From: UBA10518 sp022837185
Lineage (GTDB): Bacteria; Desulfobacterota; Desulfobulbia; Desulfobulbales; Desulfobulbaceae
Direction of reading: 5' to 3'
Length of the DNA stretch: 64,000 bases
Assembly (NCBI GenBank): GCA_034007705.1
Contig: JAVEQK010000015.1
Coordinates: forward strand, 1-64,000
This document shows positions 51,107-58,858 of this stretch, one piece after another; position 1 is the stretch's first letter, and each line of letters opens with the position of its first letter. The notes under the pieces were generated by a model. That model was given only the letters and a program-made list of their open reading frames with translations. It searched no databases and was not told the origin of the DNA. Position numbers and translations under genes: made by a program.

Positions 51107-52774
51107 TTAATGAAATTCAATGATTCTGGCATCGCCGACATACTCCTTGCTGGCAAAACCGGTCATTGCCGTCATTTTTTTGGTCAAGTCGGCCATTGCC
51201 CGCATATTGCGCAGGATGATGTCCATTTCCCGCCGCTGCTCCGCATTCTCCATCTCGTCCCGCAGGAGCTGGGCCGTGCCCAGGGCCGCAAACAGCGGGG
51301 AATTGAGTTCGTGGGCGACGGTAGCGGCCGTTTCCAGGACCCCGGCCAGCTTTTCCCGGGCGATCTTTTCCTGTTCCAGCGATTTCTGCGAGGTGACGTC
51401 GCGCACCGTCTCGACAGCGTACTCAACCCGCCCCGTACTGTCGAATACGGGGAATATGCTCCGTTCCAGCCATTGCGCGTGATCGTTCACCGGGACACGG
51501 TCCGTGCGGGTCCGCGTCTCGCCTGTTTCCAGGACCTTTTGGACCGGACACTGCCCCTCTTCGCTTTTCCAGGGGATGACAAGGTCATACGGCCGGCCGA
51601 GCAGGGCATTTTCGGAGAGGTTTTCCTGTTCCAGGAAACTTCTGTTGACCATGACCACGTGCTTTCGACCATCCACGACGATGATCCTGTCCTGCAGGGC
51701 ATCCATTATGGCCTGCAGAAACCGTTCGTTTTCCTCGATCTGGTTGAACAGCAGGTTGATTTTCCTGAAGGTCAGGGCGTTGAGGATGGCGCTGCCGCTC
51801 TCTTCGGCCACCGCCGCGGCAAAGGTGACCTCGCTGGCGGTGAAGCAGTGATGTTCAGTGGTCAGCAGCCGCAGGACCCCGATGATTTCCTCCCCCTTTT
51901 TTATGGGGACGGCCAGGATGCTTTTGATGCCCTCGCTGCGGATGGCGTCGTGATACTGCACCCGCGGATCGTTGGGCGCATCGTACACCGCCACCGGCTC
52001 CCCCTTCAGGGCCTGGAAAATGGAATCCTCCCTCCTGATGCTGCCCCGCTTGAGGTACTCGGGCGACAGGCCCGATGCGGCTGCCAGCTCCAACTGGTTG
52101 GTTTCCGGCTGGAGGAGACGGATTGTGCAGGCCTTCATTCCCATGATTTTCGGGAGCTTGTCGACAATGGTCTGCAGAATGGCATTGAGATCGAGGGTCG
52201 AGTTGACCAGCCGCGAAATTTCGTGCACTTCCTTGAGAAAATCGACCTGGTTTTCCATTTCCTTGAATACCCGGCCGTTGGAAATGGCCACCCCGATCTG
52301 TTCGGCAAGGGTCATGGAAAACGATATTTCCATGGGGGTAAACGTCCGGGTCTTCCTGGTCAGCAGCCGCATGATGCCGATGATGTGCTCCTGAAAGATG
52401 ATGGGCAGGGAGAGGACGCTTTTTATCCCCTCCCTGGCCGCCTCGGCGCTGTGCTGATACTGCGGATCGGCGTCCACGCCTGTTTTCGCCACCGGGCGGC
52501 CCTTCATGAGCATGTCCATGGTCTCCCGGGTGTCAATTCCCCCCCTGGACAGGTACTCATCGGAAAGGCCATGGGCCGCCCCCAGGACAAAGGTGTTGGT
52601 GCCTGCATCCAGCAGCCGGATGGTGGCGGCGTCCACCTCCAGAAGCTCAGGCAGGCGCCGCACCACCAGGTCCATGACCTGCTGCGGGTCAAGCACCATG
52701 CTGATGAGCCGGGCGACCTCCTGGAAGATTTCCAGGTATCCTCTTTCCCTGTTTTTCCCGTTCTCTGCTGTCAT
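51107..52774 (-). CDS. GAF-GAF-PAS protein with histidine phospho-acceptor helix but no ATPase domain
   Basis: 555 residues, cytoplasmic. GAF1 (about 15-170), GAF2 (about 185-340), PAS (about 355-470) ending VRDVTSQK, and a HisKA dimerisation helix with VAHELNSPLFAALG (His488). It then ends after 67 residues with no N, G1 or G2 boxes, so the HATPase domain is absent. The stop is clean and I found no continuation in other frames. It may accept phosphate from the nearby complete kinase or act as a ligand-sensing scaffold. Lies right after the molybdoenzyme FeS subunit. Confidence 0.88.
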   Translation of the reverse strand: MTAENGKNRERGYLEIFQEVARLISMVLDPQQVMDLVVRRLPELLEVDAATIRLLDAGTNTFVLGAAHGLSDEYLSRGGIDTRETMDMLMKGRPVAKTGVDADPQYQHSAEAAREGIKSVLSLPIIFQEHIIGIMRLLTRKTRTFTPMEISFSMTLAEQIGVAISNGRVFKEMENQVDFLKEVHEISRLVNSTLDLNAILQTIVDKLPKIMGMKACTIRLLQPETNQLELAAASGLSPEYLKRGSIRREDSIFQALKGEPVAVYDAPNDPRVQYHDAIRSEGIKSILAVPIKKGEEIIGVLRLLTTEHHCFTASEVTFAAAVAEESGSAILNALTFRKINLLFNQIEENERFLQAIMDALQDRIIVVDGRKHVVMVNRSFLEQENLSENALLGRPYDLVIPWKSEEGQCPVQKVLETGETRTRTDRVPVNDHAQWLERSIFPVFDSTGRVEYAVETVRDVTSQKSLEQEKIAREKLAGVLETAATVAHELNSPLFAALGTAQLLRDEMENAEQRREMDIILRNMRAMADLTKKMTAMTGFASKEYVGDARIIEFH

Positions 52775-52790
52775 GGCCGCGACCGGTCTG

Positions 52791-53249
52791 CTACAGGTCA
52801 GCTTCCTTCAGGGTAACGAACTTCAGGGCGTGGGTCGTGCACTTGGTGACGCAGGCCGGTTTGAGCCCCTGATCGACCCGGTCCATGCAGTAATCGCATT
52901 TGACCGCCTTGTTGGTTTCCGGATTGTGCTGGGGGATCTGCCACGGACAGGCGCCCTGGCAGGCCATGCAGCCGATGCACTTGTCAAAATCCACATAGAC
53001 GATGCCGTCCGCCCTCTTGGTCATGGCCCCGGTCGGACAGACCGGCACACAGAACGGATCATCGCAGTGGTAGCAGGCCTTGAAGGAAAATTCCGTCTTG
53101 GGCACGCCCTTTATGGATTTGAGCGGCTTGTGGTCAATCTCGCAGAGAATGGGGCCGACCGGCAGCTTCTTGTTGGTCTTGCAATGGACCTCGCAGCCAT
53201 GACAGCCGATGCACCTTCTGGTATTGAGATGGATCATGTATTTGTTCAT
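52791..53249 (-). CDS. Four-cluster ferredoxin subunit of molybdopterin oxidoreductase
   Basis: 152 residues of DmsB/PhsB type with four cysteine sets: CIGCHGCEVHC, CYHCDDPFCVPVC, CIGCMACQGAC and CDYCMDRVDQGLKPACVTKC. No signal peptide. ATG 53249 after GGAGGG; the longer frame is not real. Overlaps the end of the catalytic subunit gene by 4 nt. It would carry electrons between the molybdopterin subunit and an unknown partner; no membrane anchor subunit is encoded nearby. Confidence 0.94.
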   Translation of the reverse strand: MNKYMIHLNTRRCIGCHGCEVHCKTNKKLPVGPILCEIDHKPLKSIKGVPKTEFSFKACYHCDDPFCVPVCPTGAMTKRADGIVYVDFDKCIGCMACQGACPWQIPQHNPETNKAVKCDYCMDRVDQGLKPACVTKCTTHALKFVTLKEADL

Positions 53250-55360
53250 AACTCTACCCTCCTTTTCGGGTTCCTGACACTCCGGCGCACAACGACGAAG
53301 GCCTCGCAAAGGTTGACTGCCCCTCCGGCCTGGTCCCAGTCGTCAAGCTTGCCGACCATCAGCTTCTGGTCGCTCAGGCCCGCATGATAGGCCCGGGTCT
53401 GCAGGGGAATCTGGCGGCCGAAGCCATGGACCGTGTACACTGATTCCGGGTGGATGAAATCGGTGACGTTGGCATGGATTGTGCCGGAATAACTGCTGTC
53501 CTCGGAGATGACGTCCACCAGGTCGCCGTTGCTGATGCCCAGCTTGCTGGCCGCCCTGGTGTTGATCCACAGCGTGTTTTCCGGCATCAGCTCGGAGAGC
53601 AGCGGGTTGTTGATGGTATGCCCGTGGGTATGGACGGCGGCGCGGCCGTAGACCAAACGGAACATGCCCTTGGGGGGCTTGATCGGCGACTCGTACGGCT
53701 TCAGGGAAGGAAGCCCGGCTTCCGTCAGCTTGGTGCTGATGATTTCAATCTTCCCGGTCGGGGTCTTGAAATATCCCTCCAGTTTGTCCCGGTCAAACAT
53801 GACCGGCTTGTCGGTCAGGGTGACAAACCCTTTTGCCTCGAAGTCCTTCATGGTATAGCCGGTGGGCTCCAGCTGCCAGGCCCACAGGTCTTCGATGGTG
53901 TTGTAGGGGAAGTAGTCCCCGATATCCAGCCGGTCGGCGAGCTGCTTGAAAATCTCCCAGCCGGGCTTGGTGTCGAACCTGGGCTCCACCGCCTTGCGGC
54001 GCACCGCCAGCCTCGGCTTCAGCCCCTTCTGCTGGCAGATGGGGTTGTCGCGTTCAAGATAGGTCGATTCCGGCAGAATGACGTCCGCATACCAGCCGAA
54101 TTCGCTGTAATGGGTGTCGATGGAGACCAGCAGGTCGCATTTATCGAACGCCCTCTTCTGAAACTGGGGATCGGGCATGGCGTTGAAGGGATCATGGCGC
54201 ATGGCGATCCAGGCCTTGATGGGATAGGGGTCTTCGCTCAGCATGGTGTTGAAGAAGAGATGGGCAAGACCCGGTCCCTTGTCAAAGTGCTTGTACTTCC
54301 ACCCGACGCCGTCGCCCCTTTTGATGTCCGGCTTGGGGCAGTCGAGATTGCGGATTCCCTTGACCCCGCAGTCTCCCGCGCCCTTGGGGATGACGAGGCC
54401 GCCCTCGGTCTCGATGTTGCCCATCAGGACGTTGAGAATATGCAGGGCCCGGCTGGCATAAAAGGAATCCTTGTAGCGCGACAGGTTCCAGCCCGGATGA
54501 AAGATGACCTTGGGACGGTCTTCGGCCACTTCCTCGATGAAACCCTTGATGGCGTTTTCCTTGACCCCGCATTCCTTTGCCGCCCATTCGGGCGTATACT
54601 GCTCGATGAAGGAGCACAGCTCATCAAAACCGCTGACATAGCGCTGGATGAAGTCCGCGTCGAACAGCTCTTTTCTGATGACCTCGTGAATCATGGCCAG
54701 GGCCAGGGCATAATCCGTGCCGGGCCGGACCTGGAAAAACCGGGTGGCCTTGAGGCCGGTCATCGACTGGCGCACGTCCACGTAGGTGAGCCTGCCGCCC
54801 CGGTCCAGCATGTCCATGGTCTGGAGGTTTTCTCCGATGCGCAGCGAGGCGAACATGTTGCGGCCGAAGAGCACCAGGTGGTTGGCGTTCTTGATATCGT
54901 AGACGAAATCCTTTCTGCCCACGCCGTTGATGGAAAGGCTGGCGTGATGCGTATTGCGGCCGCAGGTGCAGTCATGGTTCGTGTAATTGGGGGAGCCGTA
55001 GGCATGGATGAAGGTCTTGTACATATTCTGCCAGGGTCCGCCCCGGGAGGAGAGAACCACCGATTCCGGCCCGTATTCCTGTTTGATTTTTTTCAGCTTG
55101 TCGGCGATATAATCGTAGGCGGTCGTCCAGCTGACCTTCCGCCAGCGCCCCGCTCCCCGCCCCCCTTCACGGATCAGGGGCTGCTGGGGCCGCTCCGCAT
55201 CATCGATCAGGGCCACCCCGGCGGAACCTTTCGCGCACAGGGCGCAGTCCAGCAGGTGCGGATTGCCCTCGATCCATGTCACTCGGTTGTCTTCAGTCTC
55301 CACCCGTATGGGGCAGCGCACGGTGCACATGCCGCAAATGGAGTACACTGATTTTTTCAT
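53246..55360 (-). CDS. Molybdopterin oxidoreductase without Tat signal
   Basis: 704 residues of the DMSO reductase family. N-terminal 4Fe-4S motif CGMCTVRC (Cys9, 12, 16) plus Cys42, then the three molybdopterin domains and a C-terminal dinucleotide-binding domain (RLVYGRAAVHTHGHTINNP). The likely Mo/W ligand is Cys133 in HDCTCGRNTHHAS, which aligns with the cysteine of acetylene hydratase. There is no twin-arginine signal, so the enzyme is cytoplasmic. Substrate is not evident; thiosulfate/polysulfide-type reductases, formate dehydrogenases and acetylene hydratase share this fold. Operon partners are a FeS subunit, a sensor and a TSUP exporter. RBS GGGAGGATGAT. Confidence 0.92.
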   Translation of the reverse strand: MKKSVYSICGMCTVRCPIRVETEDNRVTWIEGNPHLLDCALCAKGSAGVALIDDAERPQQPLIREGGRGAGRWRKVSWTTAYDYIADKLKKIKQEYGPESVVLSSRGGPWQNMYKTFIHAYGSPNYTNHDCTCGRNTHHASLSINGVGRKDFVYDIKNANHLVLFGRNMFASLRIGENLQTMDMLDRGGRLTYVDVRQSMTGLKATRFFQVRPGTDYALALAMIHEVIRKELFDADFIQRYVSGFDELCSFIEQYTPEWAAKECGVKENAIKGFIEEVAEDRPKVIFHPGWNLSRYKDSFYASRALHILNVLMGNIETEGGLVIPKGAGDCGVKGIRNLDCPKPDIKRGDGVGWKYKHFDKGPGLAHLFFNTMLSEDPYPIKAWIAMRHDPFNAMPDPQFQKRAFDKCDLLVSIDTHYSEFGWYADVILPESTYLERDNPICQQKGLKPRLAVRRKAVEPRFDTKPGWEIFKQLADRLDIGDYFPYNTIEDLWAWQLEPTGYTMKDFEAKGFVTLTDKPVMFDRDKLEGYFKTPTGKIEIISTKLTEAGLPSLKPYESPIKPPKGMFRLVYGRAAVHTHGHTINNPLLSELMPENTLWINTRAASKLGISNGDLVDVISEDSSYSGTIHANVTDFIHPESVYTVHGFGRQIPLQTRAYHAGLSDQKLMVGKLDDWDQAGGAVNLCEAFVVVRRSVRNPKRRVEL

Positions 55361-55412
55361 ATCATCCTCCCTTGTCGTATTGGTTCCATGATCGGTCGGG
55401 TACGTGTTTCAG

Positions 55413-55781
55413 TCAGGCTTTGTCGCCCCCGAGAACCTTGCTGACCTTTTCCTCCAGTTCTTCCTTGTCGATGGGCTTGACGCAGTATTCATTGGCCCCG
55501 AGGCTGATGGCCTCACGGGCCGTTTCCACCGTCGGGTAGCCGGTGAGCATGATGGCCCGCATCTCCGGCACGATCTTTTTCATCTGCGCCAGGACCTCTA
55601 TGCCGCTCATTTTCTTGAGTTTTATGTCCAGAATGGCGAGATCGACCGGATGTGCCCTGACATAGTCGACCGCCTCCTCTTCCTCGGTGAAGGTGTGGAC
55701 GTTGTGTCCCTGTTTGCTCAGGATTTTCCTGATCAGTATCACCGCGTCATACACGTCATCCAGTGCGATAATCTCTGCCAT
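55413..55781 (-). CDS. Single-domain CheY-like response regulator
   Basis: 122 residues, receiver only: acidic pair Asp8/Asp9, phospho-Asp52 (LAILDIKLKKMSG), Thr in MLTGYPT and Lys in VKPIDKEEL. RBS GGAGAAATAGGAT. Sits between the complete kinase (3 nt upstream) and the molybdoenzyme. With no output domain it may relay phosphate or bind a target protein. Confidence 0.93.
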   Translation of the reverse strand: MAEIIALDDVYDAVILIRKILSKQGHNVHTFTEEEEAVDYVRAHPVDLAILDIKLKKMSGIEVLAQMKKIVPEMRAIMLTGYPTVETAREAISLGANEYCVKPIDKEELEEKVSKVLGGDKA

Positions 55782-55784
55782 ATC

Positions 55785-57347
55785 CTATTTCTCCTCGTTG
55801 ACGGCTCTGTGTTCCACGGCGGCGGGAAGCCGAACGTAAAACGCCGTTCCCTGAATTTTCCGTCCGGTTTCCGGATCCCGCACCGGGCTTTCCACGGATA
55901 TGACGCCGCCGTGGTCCCGAATTATTCCATAGGTGACGGATAACCCCAGCCCCGTACCCTTGCCTATCTCCTTGGTGGTGAAAAAGGGATCAAAAATCTT
56001 CGGTTTGATATCCTCGGCAATGCCTGTGCCGGTGTCCCGAACCGTGACGACGATTTCGCCCGATGATGGATCATGCCCGGTGATGATGCATATCTCGCCC
56101 CCGCCGGCCATGGCATGGTGGGAATTATTCAGCAGGTTGATGAAAACCTGGCGCAGTTTCTCCGCGTCGCCGATGATCATCGGCAATCGGGGGGCAAAAC
56201 GGCGAATGACTTTGATATGACTGATGTTGAGATTATGCTCGCTGACCGTCAGCACTTCCTCGATCAATTCGTTCAGGTCCACCTCACCCTTGGCGCTGTC
56301 GGTCTGGCGGGAAAACTTGAGCAGATCCGCGACGATCTTGCGGCAGGCCTTGGTCTGCCTTTCAATGATCAGCAGATTCTCATACACCTCGCTGTCTTTG
56401 CTGAAATCATCCATCATCAACTGGGTATAGCCGAGAATGACCCCCAGGGGCGTATTGATCTCATGGGCCACTCCCGCCGCCATCTGGCCGACCGAGGCCA
56501 TTTTTTCCTGCCTGATCAGTTGATCGGTCATATTGCGCAGACGGGTCATGTCCTTGGCCACCCCTTCACAACCGGCCATGAAGCCGTTTTCGTCAAAAAT
56601 CGCATTGGCCGACAGCAGGATGTGGTGGACCGACCCGTCCCGGCTTTCCAGCTCCATTTCAAAGTCATTGACAAACCCGTTGTCGCTGAGGGCGGAGAGA
56701 TACCGGTCGAGATCGGCGTCATTTTTAAAAAATGCAAGCAGGTTGAGCTGCCCGGACGGCCTGTCCATCCCGAGCATGTTCAGGCCGCTCTGGTTGATAT
56801 CCGTAATGTTGCCGTCGATATCGCAGAAATAGACCATGTCCTTGGAGTTTTCGAAAAAATGGCGGAATTTCTTTTCGGATTTGGATAATTCGCGAGTCCG
56901 CTCCTCAACCATATCCTCCAGGTACGTATTGACTTTTTGCAGTTCATCGGCGGTCTCCGCCAGCTTCCGATTGGCCTCGGCCAGCTTTTCCGCTTCGGAC
57001 CGGACCGCCTTGTAGGCCTCCAGTCCCTTGTGGTAATAGATGATGGCCGAGGACACCGAGATCATGAACAGGGTGTTGAACCCTCCCGACCAGGGCGAGA
57101 CCCGCTGCCAGAGTCCTTCTTCTCCGCCCAGCACCAGGAATATCCTGAGAATATGCCCGACGCCCCGGGAAATGGAAAAAGCGGCCATGGCAATGCAGAA
57201 ATAAAAGAGAAACCCCCAGATAAAATTCCTGGGCTGCAGCCTGACCAGGAAATTGGCGTAGACCAGGGCCATGAAGGAAAGAAAGATCACCAGGCCCGAG
57301 CCGGCAAGATCAACCACATTGGTCGGTGCCAGAGGAAGGCCTTTCAT
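55785..57347 (-). CDS. Membrane PAS histidine kinase
   Basis: 520 residues. Three transmembrane helices (about 13-33, 42-62 and a third near 85-105), a coiled coil (about 110-160), a PAS domain (about 165-280), HisKA with AAGVAHEINTPLGVILGY (His295) and a complete HATPase (LLNNSHHAM, DTGTGI, GKGTGLGLSV). Overlaps the upstream membrane protein by 4 nt, and the receiver gene is next. It probably phosphorylates the receiver and could also serve the sigma-54 regulator or the ATPase-less GAF protein. Confidence 0.93.
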   Translation of the reverse strand: MKGLPLAPTNVVDLAGSGLVIFLSFMALVYANFLVRLQPRNFIWGFLFYFCIAMAAFSISRGVGHILRIFLVLGGEEGLWQRVSPWSGGFNTLFMISVSSAIIYYHKGLEAYKAVRSEAEKLAEANRKLAETADELQKVNTYLEDMVEERTRELSKSEKKFRHFFENSKDMVYFCDIDGNITDINQSGLNMLGMDRPSGQLNLLAFFKNDADLDRYLSALSDNGFVNDFEMELESRDGSVHHILLSANAIFDENGFMAGCEGVAKDMTRLRNMTDQLIRQEKMASVGQMAAGVAHEINTPLGVILGYTQLMMDDFSKDSEVYENLLIIERQTKACRKIVADLLKFSRQTDSAKGEVDLNELIEEVLTVSEHNLNISHIKVIRRFAPRLPMIIGDAEKLRQVFINLLNNSHHAMAGGGEICIITGHDPSSGEIVVTVRDTGTGIAEDIKPKIFDPFFTTKEIGKGTGLGLSVTYGIIRDHGGVISVESPVRDPETGRKIQGTAFYVRLPAAVEHRAVNEEK

Positions 57348-57811
57348 TTTGCCGCCTCCTCCCTGGCTTCGCGGTAAAAGCTGCGCATGCTGAAAAAGAG
57401 GGCCGCCAGGGCCGGAACCGTGAGAAAGTGATCCATTTTGGAGACAAAATAGACGATTTTCCGGGTACTCAGGGGTGGAGCCAGCCGTTCGCCCCAGGTT
57501 CCGGGGTTGATGAAATATTCACTGGGGAGATGCAGGGCGGTTGCATGGCCGATTATCGCCATCAGGTTCCAGAAGAAAAACAGCACGCAGAAGAGCCGCA
57601 GGTACCGCCACCCCCTGCTCACCGGATCCTGGGTGCGGCGGGTGTGCAGGTACAGATACGTAAGGGTCCCCATGAAGAAGACATGGGCCATCTGATGAAT
57701 ATAGAGCCCCTCCCCACCCCCATGGGGCTGCAGCGCCCAGGCCTGGCCGGACTGCAACAGCAGCAGCATCGTGAGCAATGGAATGGTGATGGATCGGAAA
57801 AAGCGGTGCAT
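57344..57811 (-). CDS. Small polytopic membrane protein, probable sensor partner
   Basis: 155 residues: a signal peptide or first helix (1-25), then about three helices. Histidines fall in GLYIHQMAHVFFMG and AIIGHATALHLP, positions that would suit a heme or metal site. Not recognised by family. It is the first gene after the sigma-54 promoter and overlaps the kinase, so it probably forms part of the sensing complex. RBS AGGGGGAATACAT. Confidence 0.8.
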   Translation of the reverse strand: MHRFFRSITIPLLTMLLLLQSGQAWALQPHGGGEGLYIHQMAHVFFMGTLTYLYLHTRRTQDPVSRGWRYLRLFCVLFFFWNLMAIIGHATALHLPSEYFINPGTWGERLAPPLSTRKIVYFVSKMDHFLTVPALAALFFSMRSFYREAREEAAK

Positions 57812-57841
57812 ATGTATTCCCCCTGGATATTGCCTATAAAT

Positions 57842-57857
57842 AGCATTTTCCGTACCA
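57842..57857 (-). promoter_or_regulatory. Sigma-54 promoter of the sensor/molybdoenzyme operon
   Basis: Minus-strand TGGTACGGAAAATGCT has GG and GC 10 nt apart and fits TGGYACGNNNNTTGCW except for one base. It ends 31 nt upstream of the first ATG, as expected for a functional promoter. Confidence 0.78.
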
Positions 57858-58057
57858 TCATGGGCTGAATGACGAAATTCAGCTGTTTCCGTTTCCTCCG
57901 CCTCCCCCCGACAAGCCCGTCTCCTCTGCCGCCCGGCCTGATGGCAGCAGGCTGGACGTATTGTTGCGGGGAATGCTCAACAAGCCGTTTCATCAACCGT
58001 CGACAGCCTGTTCCGGTCTTCCGGGGAGACGTCTTCAGCGGGCGAAGAAACGTTTAT

Positions 58058-58073
58058 GCAACATAATTGTTGC
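58058..58073. promoter_or_regulatory. Upstream activator dyad, copy 1
   Basis: GCAACATAATTGTTGC, an interrupted palindrome (GCAACA-N4-TGTTGC), about 200 bp upstream of the sigma-54 promoter. Identical, including spacer, to copy 2. Confidence 0.7.
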
Positions 58074-58230
58074 GTTCCTGAACGGGAACAAACCGCTGAA
58101 CAGGGTCATTGGGCTGTATTGGGAGAAATTTTCCCTGCGCGAGGGACTGCAACATCAGTGATGCAGCTGAGGCAAAAGCCCGGAGCCACGTGGAGGAAGG
58201 CGAGGGACAACGTTGGAACAAAGAGGAACA

Positions 58231-58246
58231 GCAACATAATTGTTGC
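58231..58246. promoter_or_regulatory. Upstream activator dyad, copy 2
   Basis: The same 16-bp GCAACATAATTGTTGC, 173 bp from copy 1. An exact repeat of a palindrome upstream of a sigma-54 promoter is a typical enhancer-binding protein site. Confidence 0.7.
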
Positions 58247-58423
58247 AGTAGGGAACACCGCCCAAAAGCATCATGGGGACGAGGCCTGTCCCGCTTCCTC
58301 CCCGCCGGAGAAGGAAACGGTCACTGGACCTGAAGGAAGGGAAGAGGAACGAACGGCAAGGCCGCTGAAAAACGGGATCAATATCCGGGAAGGAGTTGAA
58401 GTGCCTTCAGCAGCAATGCCTCC

Positions 58424-58858
58424 TCAGCAGACGACAATGGGGTCCCCCGGCCTGGCCGATCCACCCCGGATGACCCGGGCAAACAGTCCCTCGCGGGGCA
58501 TGATGCAGTCACCGGTGGCCTTTTTGATGGCGCAGCCGCTGTTGTGGCACTCCTTGCCTATCTGGGTGATTTCAAGGATGATTTCTTCTCCCAGCCGCAA
58601 CCGGTCCCCGACCTGCAGACAGGAGAGGTCGATCCCCCGGGTGATGATGTTTTCGGCAAAGGCGCCGTTTTTGAGGGTGGGCAGCACCTTTTTCACCGTA
58701 TCAATGGATTCGCCGGCGAGGAGCGACACCTGCCTGTGCCAGTTCCCTGCATGGGCGTCATTTTCGACTCCCCAATCGGTTTTCAGGACAACTTCCCGCT
58801 GCTCCCGCTTGACTATCCCTTTTTTTTCACTGATGCAGACAGCTTCCATGTACGCCAT
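58424..58858 (-). CDS. MOSC-domain molybdenum cofactor protein
   Basis: 144 residues, the whole protein is one MOSC domain: DWGVENDAHAGNWHRQVSLL, AFAENIITRG and the conserved cysteine region ECHNSGCAIKKATGDCIMP. MOSC domains handle Moco sulfur or bind molybdopterin. ATG 58858 after AGGAGGAAACCA; the longer frame enters the heptamer repeat. It overlaps the moeA end by 32 nt. Confidence 0.92.
   Translation of the reverse strand: MAYMEAVCISEKKGIVKREQREVVLKTDWGVENDAHAGNWHRQVSLLAGESIDTVKKVLPTLKNGAFAENIITRGIDLSCLQVGDRLRLGEEIILEITQIGKECHNSGCAIKKATGDCIMPREGLFARVIRGGSARPGDPIVVC

Larger units (their letters stand above)
57858..58423. other. Upstream control region
   Basis: 566 bp with no supported gene, between the MOSC gene and the sigma-54 promoter. 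It contains two identical 16-bp dyads and a nearby GTTCC-N6-GGAAC repeat (58074-58089). Confidence 0.6.

Noticed and set aside
53450..55351. 633-codon plus-strand frame opposite the molybdopterin enzyme
   Set aside because: Shadow frame of a well-supported gene; its protein is His/Gly/Val-rich without domains.
53246..55360. Identification as respiratory arsenate reductase ArrA because of nearby ars genes
   Set aside because: No Tat signal, shorter than ArrA, about 9 kb away from the ars clusters and with different operon partners.
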